DNA of 64,000 bases from Tridacna crocea (taxonomy: Eukaryota > Mollusca > Bivalvia > Cardiida > Cardiidae), in assembly GCA_943736015.1 (NCBI GenBank), contig OX031068.1, forward strand, positions 28,962,296 to 29,026,295, in the 5' to 3' direction. Under the pieces are notes generated by a model that saw only the letters and a program-made list of their open reading frames with translations, searched no databases and was not told the origin of the DNA. The position numbers and the translations under genes were made by a program. Of this stretch, positions 9,444 through 21,300 are shown one piece after another (position 1 is the stretch's first letter; every line of letters starts with the position of its first letter).

Positions 9444-10285
9444 GTTGTATCTGATCCAACATATTTACAAATCTCTCACTCTGTCTCTGCCTCTCTCTGT
9501 CTCTCTCTCTCTGATATGTATAGGCTGTTCCTTGTGGAAAAGTGGTTTAACTCTCTACCACCTAATCCAGACTTTTACCGTCCCTGAGGAAGAAGCCTTT
9601 AGAAAACATTGTGGAAAAAGGAGAATATGCTGGTAACCAGCAATTTATCCTTTTCCCACAATGTTTTCTACCCTTCCAACAACATATTTTAATTTTCGAG
9701 CCATACTTATTTTGTCGCCTCCAACTGCTTTCAATTTGGACAAGTCTACAAATTTGTCGTTTGGTAAAGAGATAATGCATCTGCAAGTATCAACCTCTGT
9801 CAACTGGCACAATTTGCACAGGGTGTCCTGGGTCAAAACTTTTTGATTTTTGTAATACTTCTGCTTTTCAGTGGATCCTTCTGCATTATGATTCAGTCAC
9901 TTTTTGAACTAAATGGATCGGTATTTTGCCACTTCTTGCACAGTATAATGTCTGATAAAGATTCACTAAACTTCCTTTTCCTTAAGTGACTCTCATATAC
10001 ACTGTTCAAAGACATTAAAGGATCACAGTCATGTCCTTGATTTTGATCTTTTAGTACAGGACAATGCAAATAATTTTCTGCTCTTATTGTAATTCAGTCT
10101 TAATGCTATCAAATATCAGAATTTGCAAAACAATTTGGTTTCCACTAAAGATGTTTGAGCTGTGCCTGTAAAAGAAATACTTTTTTGATATGCCATACAG
10201 GCTTTTAAGAGAATTGGAAAAGTCATTTTATGTTTTCTTCGATCATGATCATGATTTGACAAAAATACCAACAAAAGTAAATAAA
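9444..10285 (+). other. Probable 3' UTR of the CAP-Gly gene
   Basis: AT-rich non-coding sequence following the TAA. It holds a short CTCTCTGT microsatellite (about 9478-9512) and one reverse-oriented TTAA foldback MITE. The first AATAAA in sense lies at 10280-10285, in AGTAAATAAAG, and is the candidate poly(A) signal. The UTR end is inferred. Confidence 0.4.
9547..9775 (-). repeat. TTAA foldback MITE in the candidate 3' UTR
   Basis: Complete but with the right TTAA changed to ATAA. Confidence 0.87.
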
Positions 10286-10440
10286 GATATTAGTTGTTTA
10301 AAAAAAGAAGAAAAAAAAGGAAAGGAAATTTCTTGATTTTTTCTCAACATGGTTTATCAGCAGTTAAAATCAAACAAACAAGAAAAGTATTGAGCCATTT
10401 TGTCTAGTAAGAATGTTAGTTGATGGTTTTCAAAGCACAA

Positions 10441-10659
10441 AGACTGCATTTCCCAAACAATCCTGGCTTTAACGACCCTGAGTAAGATTCCTTTTGTGGT
10501 AAAAGGAGAAAATGCTGGTAACAAGCATTTTTTCCTTTTCCCACAATGTTTTCTACTCTCCCCAATACAAATTTCAGATTTGCAGTCACTTCTATTTTGA
10601 TGTCTGCAAATGCTTTCAATTTGGACTAATCAAAATTTTGGCATTTGGTAAAGATTTAA
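10441..10659 (-). repeat. TTAA foldback MITE
   Basis: Left arm of the palindrome shortened to TTTTGTGGTAAAAGG. Confidence 0.78.
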
Positions 10660-11250
10660 GCAAAATAAAAGATTTGAATTTAGGTCTTTGTGTGGGCCTT
10701 TAATTCTTTTTAGCAATGTGTATGTTATCCTTATTCTAAATCAAGTCCAGCCACCTCTTTGATTTTGATATTCTATTTCAGTCAGTCAGATGACCAGTCT
10801 TTGAATTAAGAATCACAATTTATTGTAATATATTTCATGAATGTTGTCCCTGACCTTTCTTTGATTTTGTGATATCTTTTCTGTGATATATTTATTTTTC
10901 TATGGTTTATTTTTAGCAATACTGTATTTTTTATTGCACACCAAAAATAGTTTGCTTTGTAAAGAGTTGGTAAGAAAGTATGGTGTTCGAGGTTTAGTCC
11001 CATTTGTCCCACATTTTGATTTTTAGACCAAAATATAGATGTGGGACAGATAATTCTTGCCTGGAGCAATTTTACATCTAAAGTCTGTATCAACACTAGT
11101 AGTTACTTATACATACAAATTATATATTATGAAAGAGCCCAAATTTTAAAATTTATTTCTTATTCATTTACACCACATAAATGTAGAAATTTTGTTTATT
11201 GTATAAAGGAAATGAGATGTCTGGAATGAACACATAAATTAAACATGATC
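10660..11250. other. Intergenic AT-rich stretch, nothing recognised
   Basis: Open frames here are short and low in complexity. Two near-complementary segments around 10995-11055 (GGGACAAATGG types) may be decayed repeat. Confidence 0.3.
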
Positions 11251-11261
11251 CAAATCACTAT

Positions 11262-11400
11262 CATTGATAGGTTAGAAAACATTGTGAAAAAAAGGAGAAA
11301 ATGCTTATTACCAGCGTTTTCTCCTTTTACAACAATGTTTCAAAAGCATTCTTCTTGGGGTTACTGAAAGTTGGAAAAAAGTTTGCATGAAAAGAGTTTT
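11262..11400 (+). repeat. TTAA foldback MITE, partial
   Basis: Palindrome plus a decayed arm B; arm A missing. Confidence 0.65.
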
Positions 11401-11650
11401 TTTTTTTTCAAAAGTTCTATGTTTCAATCTATAGCCTAGCAAATTCCTCTGTTTGATACAGACTATAATTATCTCTTACCCTTATTTCATCCCTAACAGG
11501 TGAGTACCTTATTGGTTTTTCAAAATGTGGGACAAATGGGAAGACACCGTGTTAGAAGTAGCCCAAATGATTAAATATATTTTTGATAGCCTAATGAACA
11601 TCACTCGAAAAGGAGAAAATGCTTCTTGTATGATTTATGAGCTCTTTCCC

Positions 11651-11873
11651 TTAACCTGTTACCACACCATCCTGACTTAACGACCCTGAGAAAGAGGCCT
11701 TTTGAAAACATTGTGGGAATAGGAGAAAGCTGGTAACCAGCATTCTCCTTTTCCCACAATGTTTTCAAACCTTCCCAATTCAAATTTCAATTTTCAGGTC
11801 ACATTTACCTTGTCGTCTGCAAATGCTTTCAATTTGGACAAGTTGAAAATTTTGTCTTTTGGAAAAGAGTTAA
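11651..11873 (-). repeat. TTAA foldback MITE
   Basis: Full length; both arms of the palindrome have lost bases near the loop (GAGAAAGCTGG / CCAGCATTCTCC). Confidence 0.88.
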
Positions 11874-12295
11874 GGTAATCATGGATAGTTTGCTGAAGGA
11901 TTCATAAATTTGTTTATTGGAATGCACTGTTTATGTTGGGTATTATTGTGTTACTGCTGTATTTTTGATAAAAAAAATAGTTTTTTTAGTATAGAATTAT
12001 ATTATATTTTTTTTGTAAATTTACACCTATCTGCTTTTTTGAGTGTTTTTGTCAAAGGTTTCAATTGCTTATAATAATTTAGCTTTGACAACCTTTTCTG
12101 CATGTTTTTTTTCTAGGGTTTTTTTTTTGGTAGTTGTTTAGTTTTTTTTTTTTGGAATGGGACTAGTCTGTATTTAGATAGTTTGAAAATAGTTTATTTT
12201 TATATAATCTTATATAGTCAACAATAGTATTACAGTTTGTGGCTTGATATTGTAACATGATCCAAGGGTCACAACCTTAGAAGCTTCTTTACCCT
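11874..12295. other. Intergenic T-rich tract
   Basis: Runs of T and TTTTTTGG-like sequence between two MITEs; no gene or named repeat seen. Confidence 0.4.
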
Positions 12296-12564
12296 TTAAG
12301 TCTTTACCAGCAAAAAAAAAAAACTAAGTTGCACATAACCGAATTGAGAGCAATTGCAGATGACAAATTAAAGATTGCTGAAGTTATGATTTCTGTCTTC
12401 TATTGTCTTCTATATGGTTAAAAAAAAAAAACAATTTAGGGAAAGGGGAAACTGCTTAGAATCAGCACTGTCTCCTTTTCCAACACTGTTTGCAAAAGCC
12501 TTCTTTTCCTGGGTCATTCAATCTCGGGGTTGTAAAATCCAGGGATTGTTTGGTAAAGGTTTAA
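12296..12564 (+). repeat. TTAA foldback MITE, diverged
   Basis: Left arm interrupted by A runs; right tip GGTAAAGGTTTAA. Confidence 0.7.
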
Positions 12565-12783
12565 ACAAGAAATTTTTAGACTTGTCCATTTTCAATGCAT
12601 TTGTAAGAATGATGACTCTTTGAATTTTGCTAAATGAACGATTTTTTCCTTTAAAAGGATAGAAAACATTGTGGGAAATGGCAAAAATGCTGGTAACCAG
12701 CATTTTCTCCTTTTCCAACACTGTTTTCAGAAGCTTTTTTTTGTGGCTGTTAAAACCTGTGATTGTTTGGTAAAGGCATAAAC
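12561..12783 (+). repeat. TTAA foldback MITE, diverged
   Basis: Shares TTAA with the copy before; right tip GGTAAAGGCATAA. Confidence 0.7.
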
Positions 12784-12849
12784 ACAACACAAATGAACAA
12801 ACAAAATAGGGAGCTTTTTTTTTTTCGATGTTTGATGCTTCAGTCATAT

Positions 12850-12918
12850 ATCTACATATATCTTATATCTACATATATCTTATATCTACATAGCAGTATA
12901 TCTTATATCTACAGTCAG
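12850..12918. repeat. 17-bp minisatellite
   Basis: TATCTTATATCTACATA units, about four. Confidence 0.75.
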
Positions 12919-13136
12919 TGTCCCCAGCACTACCACGTTGTAAAGTAAGTTTCATGGTGACAATTTTATTTGCAAGAATTTTGTTTTTATCTTAGTTTTT
13001 GTGTCAGGTTTTGAGAGACTTTGCTTTATACACATATATCCAGAGAAGTTAGTTAATATGTAATGGTTTTAGAGAAGAATTTGTTATTTCCTTGTTTGTT
13101 GATTTTTTTTATATAGCTTAAGCGCAACAAAAAAAA

Positions 13137-13338
13137 TTAATCTTTTACCACACAATCCCTACTTTCAACCACGCAGAGATGAATGCTTTTGGAAACAGTA
13201 TGGGAAAAGTAGAAAATTGTTGTAACCAGCACTTTCTTCTTTTCCCACCATGCTTTCTACTAATTTTTTACTCATATTTATTTTGTTGTCTGCAAATACT
13301 TTCATCTTGGACAAGTCTTGGACAAGGTAAAGAATTAA
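13137..13338 (-). repeat. TTAA foldback MITE
   Basis: Diverged loop (AAATTGTTGTAACCAGCAC); arm A end shortened. Confidence 0.78.
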
Positions 13339-13561
13339 CTCTTTGCCACACAATCCTGACTTTAGGGACCAGAGAAAGAAGCCTTTTGAAAACACAGTGG
13401 GAAAAGGAGAACATGCTGGTAACCAGCATTTTCTCCTTTTCTCACAGTGTTTTCTACCCCTCCTAAAACAAAGTCCATTTTTTGAGCCACATTTTATTTT
13501 GTCGTCTGCAAATTGTTCAATTTTGATAAGTTTACAACTTTGTCATTTGGTAAATAATTAA
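13335..13561 (-). repeat. TTAA foldback MITE
   Basis: Shares TTAA with the previous copy; stem ends are ACACAGTGGG / CTCACAGTGT. Confidence 0.88.
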
Positions 13562-13841
13562 GTAAAGAGAATGATCAGTGTGGGTATGTTATTCACATAG
13601 GTTACTAAATCTTATGTTGATTCTGTTTTGTTATGTTTAAGGTCAATGAGAATTATATATCTGTGATAGTTGCTTATAAACGTTTGAAAAAAAAATACAG
13701 TGGAATGTGTTTTATTATTTTAATTTTCATAAATATATCTCTAGGCACACTTTCTGATCTATAATTATTTAGGAGTAATGAAATGGCCATTTAGACATAG
13801 AGGATCTTGTATGACTGTTTATACATGTATAGTCTTTAAGA

Positions 13842-14140
13842 GGCGTATGGATTTAATGCCACTTTCAACATTATTGCAGTTATATGAAGATGGCCAGTAC
13901 ACCTCTCCTTGCTTTCCAGGAGTCTCTTTTACCAGTACTCTGCACAATCTTCGTCCAAGCTAAAGGCTGCTTTCCCACCTAATCACCATTGAAACAATAT
14001 ACAGAGGTGGGAAAGGAATGAATCCTGTGGCAGGGACTATCATCAATCGTCGGAAAGAATTTGCCGAGCCAGGCATAGAACCCACAACACCCTGTTCTTA
14101 AGTCCTGCACTCAACCTACTGAGCCACTGGGGCTTGGTAT
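13842..14140 (-). repeat. tRNA-derived SINE, family 4
   Basis: Reversed boxes CATAGAACCCACAACACC and CTACTGAGCCACTGGGGC; body CTTTCCAGGAGTCTCTTTTA. Confidence 0.7.
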
Positions 14141-14312
14141 TTTTCAGACCTGTCCGAATTGAAAGCATTTGCTGATGACAGTTTCAATTCGGCTCATATG
14201 AAGTGATTTTTCTTTAAAAAGGAAAAAAAAACCAGCATTTTCTCCTTTTTCCACTGATGTTTTTGTTTTCAAAAGGGGTGATAAAAGTCATCATTGTGTA
14301 GTAAAGGGTTAA
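14140..14312 (+). repeat. TTAA foldback MITE, deleted centre
   Basis: Arm A and arm B present, left stem replaced by an A run. Confidence 0.6.
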
Positions 14313-14355
14313 GAAAACAGTCCATATAATGGTCTGTAGTTTTTTATACTGTGTC

Positions 14356-14550
14356 TATCCATTTACCAAACAATCACAAATTTAAACAATCCCAAGACAA
14401 AAAAGCTTTTGAAAACATTGTGGTGAAAGTAGAAAATGCTGGTTACCAGCATTTGCTGCTTTTCCCACAATGTTTTCTGACCTTTCCAAGGCAAACACAG
14501 TGTATCTTTTAAACCACATGTAATTTGCAGTTTGCAAACGAGTTTAAACT
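14356..14550 (-). repeat. TTAA foldback MITE, partial
   Basis: Good palindrome (with TTTGCTGC mismatch in the right arm); arm A decayed. Confidence 0.7.
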
Positions 14551-14571
14551 GAATCTATATGAATTACTGTG

Positions 14572-14681
14572 CGTTTCCTCACAATGTTTTCTACCCTTCC
14601 CAATTAGATTTTCAATTTTTGATTCACATTCATTTCTTTGTCTGGACTAATCCGAAATTTTGTTGTGTGGTAAAGAGTTAA
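14572..14681 (-). repeat. TTAA foldback MITE, right half only
   Basis: Starts inside the right stem (CTCACAATGTTTTCTACCC) and runs to GTGTGGTAAAGAGTTAA. Confidence 0.7.
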
Positions 14682-14685
14682 AGAG

Positions 14686-14914
14686 TTAACCCATTACCAC
14701 AAAATCCCTACTTTTGACAACCCTGAGAAAGAAGCCTTTAGAAAACATTTTGGGAAAAAGAGAAAATACTTGTAACCAGCATTTTCTCCTTTTCCCACAA
14801 TGTTTTCTACCCTTCACAAAACAAATTTCAAATTTTCAGTCAGTTTTATTTTTTTGTCTGCAAATGCTTTTGATTTGAACCAATCTAAAATTTTGTCATT
14901 TGGTAATGAGTTAG
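14686..14914 (-). repeat. TTAA foldback MITE
   Basis: Complete; TTAACCCATTACC / GGTAATGAGTTAG tips of the CATTACC subfamily. Confidence 0.87.
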
Positions 14915-15261
14915 AAGATTATTTTACAAAAATGTCTTGACTAAAATAACAATCTCCAATAAATGTCCTTATCAAAATAAGTATGAACCATGCTCTGGCA
15001 AAAAGGGATTTATTGCAACTCTTTGATGCATTATACCAAGCAAGAGACCACATAATTATTGACCTATAAAATCCATTTTGCCAAATAATTGACTGAATCA
15101 TGAGGTTGATTGATTGTACAGTGTTTACCGTATGCCCTGTTCAACATCGTTTCAGTTGCATCAAGTCGACAACATGCATAGTTCATTATTTCCTGGGTTT
15201 CACAAGCACTAAGCTAAGCCTCCAAAGTATCTTGCTGAATGACACTGTCTCTATGAATACA

Positions 15262-15712
15262 ACTAGTTACGGGAGACCACTCCTTTATGCCTAGCTTCGT
15301 CAAGATTTAATCCTTTCCCAAACAATCCCTGGTTTTTAGTATCTGGAATTTTTAGGTCTGGAATAGTAGCCTTTTGAAAACATTGTGGGAAAAGGAGAAA
15401 ATGCTGGTAACCAGCATTTTCTCCATTTCCCACAATGTTTTCTACCCTATCATAGACAGAAATCATCTTTTCAGCAAGATTTGAATTGTCGTCTGCAAAT
15501 GCTTTCAATTTGGTCTAGTCCAAAAGTTTGTCGTTTAGGAAAGGGTTAAATACAATGCCTGACCACAGCATTGGAGAGATGATATCTCTTTGGCTTGGTG
15601 GTTATATTGGTCTTTTACACCTCAATAAACGAGGATCTTGTCCACATTGGGTTCAAATTCCGCCACATATGGTTTGTATTTCAGCTAAGTATTTGTTAAT
15701 TTGTTTCTTTGT
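15262..15712 (+). repeat. tRNA-derived SINE, family 3, split by a MITE
   Basis: Head GGGAGACCACTCCTTTATGC, then the MITE, then TTTGGCTTGGTGGTTATATT and TTGGGTTCAAATTCCGCC (B box). Confidence 0.75.
15307..15549 (-). repeat. TTAA foldback MITE inserted in a SINE (target site visible)
   Basis: Splits a SINE; the SINE at 16095 has the unsplit site GATTTAAATACAAT, so this copy added one TTAA and about 239 bp. Confidence 0.93.
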
Positions 15713-15938
15713 TTATCCCATTACCAAATGACAATATTTTAGACTGGTCCAAATTGAAAGCATTTGCAGATGACAAAAGCAACTGAAAATTTGAAATTTG
15801 TTTAGTGAAGGGTAGAAAACATTGTGGGAAAATGAGAAAATGCTGGTTACCAGCATTTTCTCCTTTTCCCACAATGTTTTCTGAAGGCTTCTTTCTCAGG
15901 GGCACATCAAAAGTAGGGACTGTGTAGTAATGGGTTAA
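15713..15938 (+). repeat. TTAA foldback MITE
   Basis: Second insertion into the same SINE, at its 3' end; left TTAA altered to TTAT. Confidence 0.87.
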
Positions 15939-16094
15939 ATGGACCTTATTCGTTAGACGGGGGCTGCTCCAGGATTGGCCATTGAGCCATTAGTCCCATT
16001 TGTTGTCCAAAAACGGACTTTCTGCCTTATAAGGCATTGGAGTTATCAATAAATGATGACTTTAGGAGGGGGTGTGTCACAGGAAATCAATCCT

Positions 16095-16290
16095 TCATCA
16101 TGCATAGCTTCGTCCAGATTTAAATACAATACCTGACCACTGTGTTGGGGAGATATCTCTTTTGCCGAGTGGTTATGGTACTGGTCTCGTCCGCTATACG
16201 AGTTTGAATTCTGCAACATACAGTTTGTATTTCAGCTATACATTTGTTAATTTGTTTCTTTGCTACAGACTTTGTTAGTAAGAAAGTGGA
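16095..16290 (+). repeat. tRNA-derived SINE, family 3, unsplit
   Basis: GCCGAGTGGTTATGGTACTG (Leu/Ser-like A box) and ACGAGTTTGAATTCTGC (B box); serves as the empty-site reference. Confidence 0.75.
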
Positions 16291-16469
16291 TCCAGTTTGG
16301 TTAAAAAATGGGGTCTCCAGGTCATGCACCCCACACTTTACAAACAAACCACGCTGGATCTCCGTATCATGATGTACATAGAATGGTCCTTTGACATGCA
16401 GAAAATTGTCCAATAGCAAAAGGAGTTCTTCCTAGGTCAGCCTGCAAGGATTGTAAGCCTCATGTTGTT

Positions 16470-16698
16470 TTAACCCTTTATCAATCAGTGACCACTTTTA
16501 ATGCTCTTGAGATAGAAGCCTTTTGAAAACTTTGGGGGAAAAGGAGAAAGTGATGGTATCCAGCATTTTCTCCTTTTCCCACAAAGTTCTCTACTCTATC
16601 AAAGGAAAATTGCTCCATTTGAGCCACTGTTAAATTGTTGTCTGCAAATACTTTCAATTTGGATAGGTCTAAAATTTTGCCGTATGGAAACGGGTTAG
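16470..16698 (-). repeat. TTAA foldback MITE
   Basis: Complete with scattered changes (GTGATGGTATCCAGC centre), right end TTAG. Confidence 0.8.
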
Positions 16699-17389
16699 GT
16701 TCACCAGATAATAAAATTTAATTGGCCTACAACATGCATTAAGGGGCATTCGGACATTTGCATAAAGTGTCATCTCAGATTATCCTGCGCGATACTGCAG
16801 GCTGATCGGAGATGATACTTTCTGTTCTTGTGCAATTTTCTCTTTCGCAAGAAATAATGATTACTTCATAATGTTTCATTCATTTCCAAAGAAATTTACA
16901 GAGCCAATAACAACTATTTTCTGCCCATTCTCCTTATCTTGCTGTTACCTGGCTATCGTCAGTTGCAAGCATTTGTTGATGGTGATTAAAATGGTTCTTT
17001 CCACCTCAGTATGCAACATGAACCATCCAAAATTATGGTTTAGTTTTTATTTAACGTTTTACTTTTTCTAGTTAGCTGGACATAGACCAACGAGTATCTA
17101 ATATAAAAATCTTGCAAGCCTTACTTCTGCGATTGAATATTAAACCAATGATAAACTTAGGACCATTTAATATCTTACCATGCCTCTGTTTTTTACTCTG
17201 TCTGTATCAGTCTGTGTGTAAAAAGATAAAAGAATACTTTCCATTTGCAGAAGTTAATTTTATTATTTTCATCATTTTCAGTACAAAAAGTAATAGTACT
17301 AAATACATGATGACTTGAAAAATCACAATAGCTTGTAATTGTTCAGGTCTTGATTTTGGAAGTCGTTTACTACTGCCTTTCAAATTAGA
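16699..17389. other. Intergenic, nothing firm
   Basis: Contains a short decayed inverted repeat (about 16765-16835, CATTTGCATAAAGTGTCATC and its partner GATGATACTTTCTG). Open frames of 66-68 codons lack any conserved feature. Confidence 0.3.
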
Positions 17390-17618
17390 TTAACCCATTA
17401 CCACACAAGAAAAATTTAGACTGGTCCAAATTGAAAGCATTTGCAGATGACAAAATAAAGGTGACTGAAAAATTGAAATTCGTTCTAGGAAGGGTAGAAA
17501 ACACTGTGGGAAAAGGAGAAAATGCTGGTTACCAGCATTTTCTCCTTTTCCCACAGTGTTTTCAAAAGGCTTCTTTCTCAGGGGCGTCAAAAGTAGGGAT
17601 TGTGTGGTAATGGGTTAA
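17390..17618 (+). repeat. TTAA foldback MITE, excellent copy
   Basis: Tips TTAACCCATTACCACAC and GTGTGGTAATGGGTTAA are exact complements; stem CACTGTGGG / CCCACAGTG. Confidence 0.94.
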
Positions 17619-17870
17619 CAAACTTGTATCATCAAACTGTGAAACGATTGTTTTCATACAAATATCCAGAACCTTTACAAGAATTATTTATATAAGGTAT
17701 CTCAAATATCTTTAACAAACAAACAAAAACAAAAAGAAAAGTTCATTTTAAAAGAATTCAATTCACTTTTCTTACATAAGAGGGTGTGTACTGAATTTTT
17801 TTTTCATACTGATAAAAAAAAATAGTTCATTATGTAATTAAGAATGTAACATTTATGGAGAAATGGTATT

Positions 17871-18094
17871 TTAACATATTACCACACAATTCCTACTTTT
17901 GAAGACCCTGAGAAAGAAGTCTTTAGAAAACATTGTGGGAAAAGGAGAAAATGCTGGTAACCAGCATTTCCTCCATTTCCTACAATGTTTTCCACCCATC
18001 ACAAAAAAAAATTGAATTTTCAGCCACTTTTATTTTGTCTACAAATGCCTTCGATTTGGATAAACCAATATTTTGCTGTTTGGTAATGAGTTAA
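17871..18094 (-). repeat. TTAA foldback MITE downstream of AKAP14
   Basis: In the AKAP14 sense it presents arm A with AAAATAAAAG, the candidate poly(A) signal. Confidence 0.88.
18029..18034 (-). promoter_or_regulatory. Candidate AKAP14 poly(A) signal supplied by a MITE
   Basis: TTTATT on the plus strand reads AATAAA in the AKAP14 sense, 266 bases after the stop. I see no AATAAA between the stop and this point. It lies in arm A of the reverse-oriented MITE at 17871-18094, where AAAATAAAAGTG is part of the family consensus. Confidence 0.4.
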
Positions 18095-18299
18095 AAAGAT
18101 TTGATTTTATAAATCAGCAACATTTCACTTAAGGTGAAACTCTTTAAAACAATTTGAATACCCAAATTATTTTAAGAAACCTAAAATCTTTCAGAAGTAT
18201 CTTTAAACTATTATACACAAGTATCTTTATATTCTTTTCTCCAAAATCTATTGAAGTAAACCAAATACTGTTCAATGATAAGCCAATTAATTGTCAGAT

Positions 18300-18384
18300 T
18301 TAGAATTCCACTGCTTGCATCATCAACACCTTGCTCTCAATCACATCCTTCAGCCATTTTTCACGAAACCTAGACTCTCCAGGT
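18300..18384 (-). CDS. AKAP14: AKAP14 terminal coding exon
   Basis: Acceptor CTTTTTCAG, then PGESRFREKWLKDVIESKV and LMMQAVEF followed by TAA. The first base completes Arg166 from exon 3. It lies 9.5 kb from exon 3. Downstream of the stop the first sense AATAAA is inside a MITE at 18029-18034. Confidence 0.9.
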
Positions 18385-21300
18385 CTGAAAAAGAAAAAGA
18401 CAGGAAATTATACTGATGATTGCTACAAACACTAACTTATATTGTTTTGTCAACATACATGTACTTGTAATGGAAAATTTTATTGAAGATTATTTAGTGC
18501 CTTAGAATTTTATACAGAAAAAGCGCATCGCTGTAAAAGAATTCAGTTCACCTTGTCTTTTTTGCTAATGTTTGCATGGATGTGATTTTACATACGAGTT
18601 TTTTTCAAACTGGAAATACTTTATTCAGTAATAAATCATTTATTTATGTACTATTGGGCCAATATTTGATAAGAAAATATTTTTGAATAAATGTATTAAA
18701 AGTAAAAAGGTCAACCCTCTTTCCAATCAGTAGTATAAATAGAGCAAGTCCTAATACATGTACCAATAATTCTCTTAAAAAGCGTATATAATTCCATGAT
18801 TTTAATATAACTTAAATACCAATACTTTTCTTTCTCAGAATTTAGATATAAATGTTCTTCATTAACAATGTATATCGCGATTTTTTCGGACAAGCAGATT
18901 TTGTAAAACTTTGCACATACAAGACTCATCATGTCTCTGGGAGACTGTATCATAAAAAGATGTCTGTTGGCTGGCTCAACGTTGATGTATATATGTATAT
19001 TCTTCTAGTAATTTTTCTGTTTAATTGATTAATTTAGCAAAACTTCTTAAATCCAATATAAAGTGAATTTTAAAGTTAAATATAACTTTTTCATCTTTAA
19101 TTTTCTCTAGCCCAGTTATTAGGTATTGATTTTATATGGAAGAAGCTATGCAGTTAGGAAAGATTTATCTCCCATAACCATATGGTTACAAAAAAGTTTT
19201 CCCCCTTTACAGTTGAAAAAAAAAAGAGACCTATGCATAGAGTATGTACATACTGTTAAAAAGATAAAACATATAACTTAAAACACAATTAAATTAATTT
19301 TATGTTGAAATTCTCTTGATTACCAAATGACAATACATTAGTCTTGTCCAAATTGAAAGCATTTGCTGATGACAAAATAAAAGTGATTGAAAATTTGAAA
19401 TTTGTTTTGTGAAGGGTTGAAAACATTGTGAGAAAAGGAGAAAATGCTGGTTACCAGCATTTTCTCTTTTTCCCACAATCTTTCTAGAAGGCTTCTTTCC
19501 CAGGATTGTCAAAACCAGGGATTGTGTGGTAATGTGTTAACTCTTTTTCAAATGACAAAATATTTTAGAATGGTCCAAACTGAAAGTATTTGCAGACAAC
19601 AAAATACAAGTAGCTCAAAAATTGAAATTTGTTTCCAGCAGGATAGAAAATTTTGTGGGAAAAGGAGAAAATGCTAGCCTCGGTATTTTCTCCTTTTCCC
19701 ACAATGTCTTCAATAGGCTTCTATCTCTGGATTGTAAAAACCAGGAATTGTTTGGAATAGAGTTAAACAGTTCATAAAGTTAAGACCATGACAGAAAATT
19801 ATTCTTAGTCTCTACAATTAAAATATAATAAAGCATGTGTGTGGGTTTTTTTTTTTTATCACATAACTCTCTTTGTTTTCAATGTAATACAGCTATTACA
19901 AATTTTCTTGTCTCACACAACTGTGAGATAAGTAAATAGTGCTGTATTTGGTCAACACTTTGTTATCATATGCTTCATTTCTAAAATATTGCTGACCTTG
20001 GTTCCTGAAGGAAATTAGCCATCAAAAGTCTTATCATGATAAAGTTAATCACTTTTAGACTTAATTTTAGACTCAAACAAAAATCAATATATGCAAGTTT
20101 CTTCCGAACTAATTTCGTACGTAATGTACCTGTCAAAGTAAGTGCACAGGCTTAATGTAAATTTCACTACACAATCATGATACATGTATGCCTCTTGTTT
20201 AATACATTTTGGACAATAATTCTTGTTATACAGTAATGTGATAAAAAGAATCTGACACTCTTTGGCTTTTGAGGTAAAAATTTATTAAACTCATTGACAA
20301 AAAATGTTGTTAAGCTCACCAAAGGCTTGCTTAATAACATTTTTTGTAGACTCGCTTAATGAATTTTTATATCAAAAACCAACTCATGTCAGATCCTATA
20401 TGTGTATGTCAGTTTGTGTTTAGTAAATTTCAGCAACTAATGTCCTTGTGCACAATACATGTAAAACATCAAAATCTTCTTGATGAAGATGCAAGAGACA
20501 GCAATGAAATTGCAATGGTTCAGTCCCCTCCATTGACTGAATTTCATTCATCTATTAACCCTTTCCCAAACAGCAAATTTTGGACCAGATCAAATTGAAA
20601 GCATTTTGCAAATAACAAATTAACAAATGCTAAAAAGATGATTTTTCAATATGGTAGGGTAGAAAACATTGTGGAAAAAGGAGAAAATGCTGGTTACCAG
20701 CATTTTCTTCTTTTCCCACAATGTTTTCAAAGGGCTTCTATTCCTGACCCGTAAAAACCAGGGATTGTTTGGGAAAGGGTTAAGATCTATGTCTAAATGT
20801 AACATTTTACATAAACCACTACTTAGACTAGTTGCTATTCTACCCTTTAACTCTTCACCAAACGACAAAATTTTAGACTGGTCCAAATTGAAAGCACTCA
20901 CAGATAAAATAAACAGAACTCAAAAATTGAAATTTGTTTCCAGCAGCATAGAAAACTTTGTTGAAAATGCTGGTTATCATCATTTTATCCTTTTCTCACA
21001 TTTTTTTCAAAAGGCCTCCATCTCAAGGTCATAAAAACCAGGGATTGTTAGGTAAAGGGTTAAAATGAGATTATAAAGAATATGCTCAAATGACAATTTT
21101 TTTTTTTTTCGCAAATGACTGATCAAACTCAGGAATATTATCAGCATTCCAAAAGCAGCATGTTTTTTTAAGATTTACAAAGAAAAATTTTGACAGCATG
21201 TTTTTTTAAAGATTTAAATTAAGTGATTCAGAACAAAGTCAAATATGGGGGAAAATGTCCGTTGAAACTCCTGTCTTTAAATTTCTTTAACCCAAAACCA

